Part shown: one piece after another, positions 56,867-64,000 of the stretch
How the letters are laid out: each line of letters starts with the position of its first letter
Position numbering within the stretch: position 1 is the first letter of the stretch
Source of the DNA: Rhodocollybia butyracea
Taxonomy: Eukaryota; Basidiomycota; Agaricomycetes; Agaricales; Omphalotaceae
Assembly (NCBI GenBank): GCA_015501585.1
Contig: JADNRY010000007.1
Span: 558,001 to 622,000 of the forward strand
DNA: 64,000 bases
Reading direction: 5' to 3'
Made by a program: the position numbers and the translations under genes
The notes under the pieces: model-generated
Seen by the model: only the letters and a program-made list of their open reading frames with translations
Told to the model about the DNA's origin: nothing
Databases searched by the model: none

Positions 56867-59800
56867 CTATCCTGTATTACCCAGGACCTTCAGCAAAATC
56901 GTTTTATACGGCTGCTTTTGCTCCACTTTCAAGAGGTCTTTCGTCGCCAGAACTAGTTTTGGATGGTGTCGGTCAACAATGACATTGGAAAAGCGACGAG
57001 TAAACTTTCCCACCTAGACAATGATAGAAACCAGCTGCAGCTACATGTCGAGAACTGGCCATCTTCGGAACCACATCGTCGAACGTTATACTCTCGTTTC
57101 CGGCGGGCATGGCTTGCTCTTGCATTTTCGCATACCTATTGGTGGCAATCAACTTGACGGTTATTCCCATCGCGCTCGCTCATATCACTTACTGGAGAAA
57201 GTTGAACGAATTGCGCTCGAGGGTGATTAGCTCGGATTTCTGTGAGTCCAGCTGTGTATTGGTGTTCATAGTCTGTGTGTTGGTTTGTGTATTCTCGGGC
57301 TCCACTAGCCACTTGCATCAGTAAAAGGGACAGGTAATAAGTATACGGATATCCACCTCCGCTGAAGACAAAGTCTTCACCAATTTCGCCTTGAGAGCCA
57401 CGTATCGCGATGTCTCCAGGAGATATGCCTCGGACAGCGCTACCATTCTGGCTAGGTACAAGGGAGCTTTCGCGTCGACTGAACGAACTTCCTCTCATTC
57501 TAATCTCCGCACGATCAATACTAATCTTATCGCTGTCGTCGCCCTGTACACCGACGCTGGAGGAGGGTCCAACGTGAGCAGCGTTGTCCCAAGGAAACAG
57601 AGAGCTCCGCTGGGACTCCGGCAGTCGGCCATTCGAACCAAGGTCGAAACTAAAGTTGACACCAATATCGGATGGAGGTTTCGATATTTGACGAGCTTGG
57701 CCTGGTTCCTACAACAAGAAATGAATCTTGAATATCAACCGGATCCGTTTAGATGGTGTACCTACCTCTGAAGAGCGCAAGCGGGGCTCAATTTCCATTT
57801 CATTGTTCCACCCATCGCCGAAGAAATTTCCCTCGTCTAAAACTACCGCTTAACATTGTTTTCGTCGTATAAGCTCGAAATTTTGGTGTACCTGCACGTT
57901 CCATCTCATCCCCACCCCATTGGAACTCGGACTGGTCCATGCCATTCGCCTTCTCTTCTCTATGCCTTCTGCTTCCATGTTGTATTCTCGGGATCCTCCT
58001 CCCTGGTGGGGGTAACTTTCCTGCGCTTCGTGGGAGGTCCACGTTCCTCTTAAGGCAGACGTTTGTCAGTGACTACAGCGATTGACCGATGGATGTCATC
58101 CATACCAGGTTTGTCCAAGTATATCTGTCCGGTTCTAGCTTCGACCTGAACTTTGAAGTTATCCTGCCAGAAATCTATCAAGGCAGGAGCCTCGACTGGA
58201 ACAAGAGTTTCAGATCAGAACGCTTCGAATGCATTTGTATCTTATACGTACTTCCTGCCGGTACACCCCAGATGAGATCTCCAACGAGTTTCTCGCTGTA
58301 CTTTTCCCGAATCTTGCTTCGAAATTGGCGTCGCTGGCTATATTGGTCCGCAAGATATTGAGCACGAGCAATCTGTGCAACGTATCAGCGCTCCAACCCA
58401 CTGCTTGGACGAAAATCTCGCTAGCCTTCGTCTCCTCTTCCGTAAGTTCCGTTCTAACGTCAAGTAAAAGTCGAGTCCGTTTCAGCGTTTTCTTGGGTTG
58501 TGCTTTGTTTGTATTGTTCTGGTGGTTCATAGTGACATCTGCGAGCGGCCTTGACACCGGTTGAAAAAGGTCCTCGTCCTGGGAAAGCAATTGTTGCGCA
58601 AACGAGTTCGCGGGGCTTGGGGGTTTTTGGCTTGGTGCTACCGGCGCCTGGAAATTTAGTGGGGGGTTCTCTTCTCCCTTCGTGGTCTGTTCACATCAAT
58701 CAGCGTTTGCGTATATCGGTAGTTTCAGAACTCGCCTTCCTTTGTACCGGTGTTTGCATTGGTGGCTCGACCGAAGGGAGTCTGTTATGCGCATGTTCAC
58801 CAAAACCTTGCAACATATCGTCACCGAAATTAGCATCCCCTCCTAACATGAAATCATCGTCGATTCCCATTCCTCTGTCTTCGAAAGGGATAGGATCAAG
58901 AGGCCCGTCCACATCCATGCGATCCCTATTATAGTCGTTCAGTTTGATATTCACTAGATCAGTATGGGTCACGCACTGAATGGGATTCTTCACAGGAGAA
59001 ACCCCCCAGCCTTCTCCGAGCTCTCTTGCAAGATCATCCCCCAAGCCAAAGTCGATAACTTCGTCCATATCTGGGAAAAGGTCGAGCCCGAAAGCAGGTT
59101 CAGGTTGAGAGGAAGAGGCATCTGCAGCACTCCGTGGCTGTCCTTGGAAGGAAAGATCGAAAGAGTTGGAAAGAAGATGATCGTGATGTTCTTTAAGAGT
59201 GACCATATCTGCGCGGACTTCTTCGGTGAGAGGAGGTGGTTTTGCGTTAGCTTTCTGTTTCGATTTCTTGGCACGGGAAGCGTTGAATTCTGGGTCGTCT
59301 TCGTCTTCATCTTCATCTTCTTCTTGCCCTTGTTCAATGTTTTCTAGTGGTTGATTAGGCGAATAGATCGAAGGCCGATTGTGAACATTGACTGACCCAA
59401 GTTCAAAAACTCGTCCCAATCCTAAACATATCCTATGAGTACCTATTTGACTCTTAATAGCCTGAATTTAACGCGTACCGCAACGAGATCGTCGAATTCA
59501 ATGAAATACATAACTTCAGGATCGGCAGCGAGTGTGAAAGCAGAAGGCCTAGAATGCTCATCAGTACTCAGTTTGAGAATATTTGGTTTGACGCATATAT
59601 TCACCGAGCTTGGGGTTGGACCATTTGATGTGCGTCTTTTGTAGCCGCGTTCTGAACATCTTGTACAACTTTCTTCAATGAGGAAACACAGCTGTTTACA
59701 TCGGTCATAAATATGTCTTGTTTGACTGCAAAATCAAAGGCGATTGATATTAACCGAGAGAATGTGTTGTATTTTGGAAGGTTTACTTTTGTACACACTA

Positions 59801-60125
59801 AATAGAAAAGACCATGAGTGAAGAAAGATGGGATGAAGTGTAAAATACTCACCGAGCCACGCCAATCATAAGATTACTGGATAGCCGCAACGCTAAAGGC
59901 TCTTTAGGTTGAGTTATAAGCTCACAAAGTTGAGAGATGTCGGCAGTCAAAGCAGTTCGTTTTGAAATCTTCTTGTATGAGGCTTTCGAGCTTAGGGTAG
60001 ACGCCAGCCTAAACAGAAACGCGTTAATCCTCCTACAGAACTTTCTTCCAAGTAGAAAAAAAGACATACCAAAGCAGTCCAATTCCACTATCTCTTCGAG
60101 CGAAAAGTTCAGGAGAGAAAAACAT
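56867..60125 (-). CDS. Rec8-like alpha-kleisin (cohesin subunit)
   Basis: The start at 60125 gives MFFSPELFARRDSGIGLLW, then ASTLSSKASYKKISKRTALTADI, ITQPKEPLALRLSSNLMIGVARVYKVKQDIF and FIEFDDLVAV. This is the kleisin N-terminal domain that binds the SMC3 neck. The LALRLSSNLMIGV wording resembles Rec8 more than Scc1. A long acidic, disordered middle follows (QGQEEDEDEDEDDPEFNASR, DLFPDMDEVIDFGLGDDLAR, KTLKRTRLLLDVRTELTEEE). The C-terminal winged helix is NSFNFLQ.. YAKMQEQ .. ESITFDDVVPKMASSRHVAAAGFYHCL|VLATKDLLKVEQKQPYKTILLK, ending VLGNTG at 56867-56869. It closes the cohesin ring. A meiotic (Rec8) rather than mitotic (Rad21/Scc1) role is inferred from the N-terminus. The gene has many introns. 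Confidence 0.85.
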
Positions 60126-60669
60126 GTCAATCTATGCAGAGAGAAAAGTTGCGAAGATATAGCTATAATGTAGAAAGTTTCGATAAGAAATTAAGCAGTG
60201 AATCTGTCATGAACCAAAGGTGAGCCTTGGCCTGTATGAAGAGATATCCTCAATCGTAGATCACTCACGAAATATGATGCTAATATCGTATGCAGAGGAT
60301 GAGCTCCAGGATCAGGAGAGTGCGACGATGAAATAAGATGGTGGGATGGTTGAGCAAAAGCAATTACTTATTAAGGTTTGATCGGAGTACGAAATAACTC
60401 GCTTTGACTTGTGGGATTTTGAGACTACAGGCAGCATACTGCATTCTTTGCCAGTGAAGCTCATTGTAATCTACGTTTAGCGTATGCAAATGTCTCTAAT
60501 CAGCGAGTACTTAGATGATTTAAAATCCACTCTACTTATCCATTTCGAACTTGATGGTTGAATACATTCAACGACGAGAGGCGCCTACATCCAGTTATGT
60601 AAATCCGCGGTCTGTGTCATTATCTGACCTACCTTCGGAGTCCAGTACAGTCCTGATTCAAGAGGCTAT
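60126..60669. other. Intergenic gap
   Basis: Upstream region of the Rec8-like gene and 3' flank of the GRAM/C2 gene. No coding signal is seen. Confidence 0.5.
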
Positions 60670-63600
60670 TCACGCTTTCATCCACCGCTTAACATCAGTT
60701 CCTATCAAACGGGCGAACATCTCATCCCTCCCACCAACCCATGGAAAAACCTCTTGTCGAGCTGAGCCACCGCTCTCGGAGCTCGAACTCGAGTCAACCC
60801 ACTTGACCGTAAGCCCCTTCAAAAGCCCCGTCTTCTTCACCCCCCGTAGATCTGTAAATGGAATCGAAAGCTTAGGTCTAGAGGCTGCTATTGGGGTGAA
60901 GAATAGCATGCTTCGAGACAGCGTCAGTAATCCGGGGGAAGATGTATGCTGGCATGGGAATGCTGGGTGAAGGTTAAGAAGGAAATTGGATTCGGAAAAT
61001 GTCAACCATTGCAACTCACTATGAGTATCGTCTGGAGGAAGGGGGGTCTCTGAGGTCAAGGAAGATTGGGATATTGCAGCGTTGCTCGTCTGAAAATCCA
61101 CAGTTTCAGGATCAAGTACGAAGCAACGATTGAAGGAATACTTGCCTCCTTCAAATTTCCTACCCAGGCTTTACCTATTGCTGCTCGTTCTCCCCACTTC
61201 TTCCAGTTAATGTCTTTTGTTTTCTCGCCCTTCGATTCACTAGGTGTAGTGGGGGCAGATGCCAGTGCTTCAGATAGCTCGCCAGCGGCATTCGACTTTC
61301 CCTTGGGTTTAGTTTGTACTTTGGAGGGATTTACGTCAAGACCTGCAGTAATACGCTGAGATATGACTTCCATAGCAAACTCTGAATCTGTAGGTACATC
61401 TTGGAAAGCTGGAGGGAATCTGAAGATCCATAGAGTATATAAGAAACAGAAGATTAAGCTTGAAACAGAGATTTGCTTCTAACCTTGATCTGTCTTCAGG
61501 AGATAGCGCCGCGAGAACTGGAATAATATGCCAGAAGAATATACCGCATAGGAAGTAGACGAGCTTCGCTATATATTGAGCGGGCAGCAAAAGAGTGACA
61601 AGCGAGCAAAAGAAGAGAGCCTAAAGGTAGCATCAGAGGAGCATTGCCTTCAAGCTTATCGCCTACCGATCCATATATCCTAGATGATGCTGATTTGCGC
61701 CAGATAAAGATACTATGATCCATTGAGTGAGGGGACATCACGACACGATCAAGACATGGACCCACTTTTTTACACGTTCATGAGTATCCGCAATTTCATT
61801 CAAGGCCTGCAAAACAGCACGTTTCATATCCCTCTCTTTCTGACTCTCCGTCGTGTCGTCGAGAATCGTGCGGTCATCAACAGCAACGGTCGAGTCCACA
61901 GCCTGAGCTGTATCATCCGCTGCGGAACCAGATCCAGGAACAACATTTAAGACCGAAGCCGGAGTCTTTGCCTTGGTCTTGCTTTTCTTGGGTTTGATAA
62001 GTATTCGAGAAATCCTCCACATCTCTTTCAGCCCAAATGACGATGCGGATAGTCTGAAAGATATCTCGTCGCCTAGTTCATTTGCTCGGTCGACTTGTCT
62101 ACGTCGTTCCCTGAGCTCTGCGACGGTGGGGTAGGTGAAGATTTTACGACGGAGTAGAGCGTAGAAAATACGGAAGAAAAAGGCTGGGAGAAGGAGGTTG
62201 TAGTACCATAGAACCCAGAATATCTAATGTAAGAGGAATACGTCAGATAGACTCAGTGCTCACTTGAATGGATTAGACGGGGTACGCACTAGGCAGTATC
62301 TCGCACTCCTCGAGCGATCTTTCCAAGTTGAGAGAACGACCAAATGATGGAAAAACGGAACATAGACGGGCCAAATAGATAAGTACACTCGCTGTGTGGC
62401 CAGACGTAGCCGACCTAGTGTGAAGGCTGGAGCCGGAAGTGGAGGTGGAGGGAGATATGGAAGAACATATCGCTGGGAAGTTTATGCACTCAGTAATTGC
62501 TGTCGGAGAAACCTATGAACGTACGAATGCTATCGTTTCAGATAAAGTTAGCCCAGGTTCGTGCGGTGGGGGTGGTGACTCGACGTTCTGCAAGCCCTCC
62601 GATTCTGACAACGATGTGTCTTTCTGGTGGGTATATGCTTGTGCTACGTTTGAGGGTATATCAGGTAGCTGTACTTCTGTAACATGCTTGAAAGATATTG
62701 AACTTGGATCAATTTATTTGAGTTTGGAAGCACTTACTGCTGCAAAGAGATGCAAAAATCTGTCTATTTCCTCATTGTCGTATAGTTGACGGAGTTGTGC
62801 CTCTGATAGTTCTTCGACTTCTGGAACTATTTCGTTGTCCATTGACCGTGTGACGTCAAGGGCTATCAAGGGGCGTTTCGGTGATCCCCGCCGGTGCGGA
62901 ATAGTTGGGCGCCAAACACCTTTGGTTCCTTTCCTCAATGTTACTCTCAAAGTCTCACAAAATATTGACCGGTTTCGCGGCAAGCTATCAAAATATTCTA
63001 ACTTAAGACTCTGCGTTGGACTCAAGCCCTCAATTTCCCGTTGGAATTTGCCCACAGGCTCACATGCTATTTCAAGCTTTTTGTCTTTTGGCAACAATGT
63101 TTTTGTACAATCGCGGCTTAGGGCAATCTATACGGCACAGGTCTATGTAGATCTTGACGTGGAAGGCACTGGCCATTCGGATCCAGCGGCCATTGCTTCA
63201 AAAAAAATGGCTTTTTGTTCTTTTTGTCTTATGGACGGTCCGTAAGGTTTCCACGCTCACGTTCACTTCGTTATTATCTTTTGGTCTGGTATAAAAGATG
63301 TCGAAGATGGGTGCCAAGTTGCTCAATCTTCGAACCAACCCTCTACACTTTACACTTGCTTGACGCTACCCTGCAGGTGATAACCTGTGCCACCCTCCAC
63401 TAACAACCGACCCAACCAAATCGTCATGATCTCAGCTACAGTGTTCTCTGTCGGGTCCTCAGAGACTTTCTCGTTACTCTCTTCTGTTTGGTCTCCTTCG
63501 TCTTCGCCTTTGTCCGAGGAATACGTCGCCGTTCCCGGCACGCCTGCAGAATGCGTGGAATTGATTTCCCATTCTATATCTACTCCGAGTTCATTGCCTG

Positions 63601-64000
63601 TGAACGAGGAAACCCAGAATGATGCGACCAACGCCATGTGTGTCATCTCATGATCACACTTCGATGCTGTTTGATACCTGCACTTGCAATGCGGTAGGTA
63701 CTAAACTCTCTTTTTCCGAGCCATTTTTGCTGACCATGATATGTGTAGGAAGAATTTTATTTGATTTTACACTACCCACCCGCATCTCAAGTTCACTGTA
63801 GATCTCGGTGATCTATGCATGAAACTGGGACGAGCGGTGGTGGTCTTACGAGTCGGCGTTCGATCATACGAAACACAATACAACTGGACGGAAATTATCT
63901 TTATCGATATTCAGAGAGTCATGTTACTCTCAAACTTACGCCACGCCTCATTTGTTCGCTCGCCAACATTGGTCAGCGCACATGTACGATACCCTGGACT
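60670..64000 (-). CDS. GRAM- and C2-domain membrane protein (5' end beyond window)
   Basis: The gene is read from the right edge inward. Exons around 62760-63990 hold C2-like pieces: SPGYRTCALTNVGERTNEAW, WKPYGPSIRQKEQKAIFFEAMAAGSEWP joined by a 41-nt intron to IALSRDCTKTLLPKDKKLEI, and then SLKLEYFDSLPRNRSIF. A region with hydrophobic helices follows (FWVLWYYNLLLPAFFFRIFYALL, and LLLPAQYIAKLVYFLCGIFFWHIIPVL), separated by a charged linker (LRERRRQVDRANELGDEISF, RISRILIKPKKSKTKAK). The last two exons give KDINWKKWGERAAIGKAWVGN and a GRAM domain (LLTLSRSMLFFTPIAASRPKLSIPFTDLRGVKK), ending RLIGTDVKRWMKA at 60670-60672. C2 plus GRAM plus membrane helices suggests an ER or contact-site lipid-binding protein. 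The exact family and full domain order are not determinable because the 5' end is missing. Confidence 0.75.

Overview
This window looks like nuclear DNA of a filamentous basidiomycete (Agaricomycete-like). Genes are dense and lie on both strands, almost every one is broken by several short introns (mostly about 45-65 nt, GT-AG), and intergenic gaps are short. The gene set is eukaryotic: ribosome biogenesis, splicing, Rab trafficking, cohesin, nuclear DNA ligase and mitochondrial ribosome and carrier subunits. I found no virus, transposon, tRNA, rRNA or CRISPR array that I could support.

Layout. 1-5 kb: the 3' part of an unrecognised gene, a NudC-type co-chaperone and ESF1 (pre-rRNA processing). 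5.2-6.0 kb: a small secreted repeat protein that is the most unusual locus here. It has a signal peptide followed by seven copies of a QIPE...AY peptide, six of them identical, separated by Arg-Arg/Lys-Arg sites. This is the architecture of a Kex2-processed multi-peptide precursor. 6.4-11.7 kb: a saccharopine-dehydrogenase-like reductase, then an RS-rich splicing-type protein head to head with a CC1-type (RBM39/Rsd1-like) splicing factor. 12.6-21.1 kb: two related Ser/Thr-rich single-pass membrane proteins flanking an acyl-CoA oxidase-like gene. 21.9-27.7 kb: a Rab4-type GTPase, then D-serine dehydratase, RidA and an MFS permease, which look functionally linked. 28-42 kb: phospholipase D, a GT31-type glycosyltransferase, a GST-fold protein, SGT1, dihydrofolate reductase, mitochondrial bL36 and two tandem DMT-family transporters. 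42-56 kb: a PPZ-type phosphatase, ribosomal protein uS17 (RPS11), a DUF1917-like protein, DNA ligase I, an isochorismatase-like hydrolase, MPC1, an unrecognised protein and IPP isomerase. 56.9-64 kb: a Rec8-like kleisin, and a GRAM/C2 membrane protein that runs off the right edge.

Most of the window is housekeeping. The plausible functional groupings are: D-serine dehydratase, which releases a reactive enamine/imine, next to RidA, which clears it, and next to a divergently transcribed permease; two splicing genes sharing about 107 bp of promoter; and two mucin-like surface proteins related by duplication. All exon joins were inferred by eye from reading-frame continuity, splice dinucleotides and family conservation. 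Internal boundaries of genes are therefore less certain than identities.
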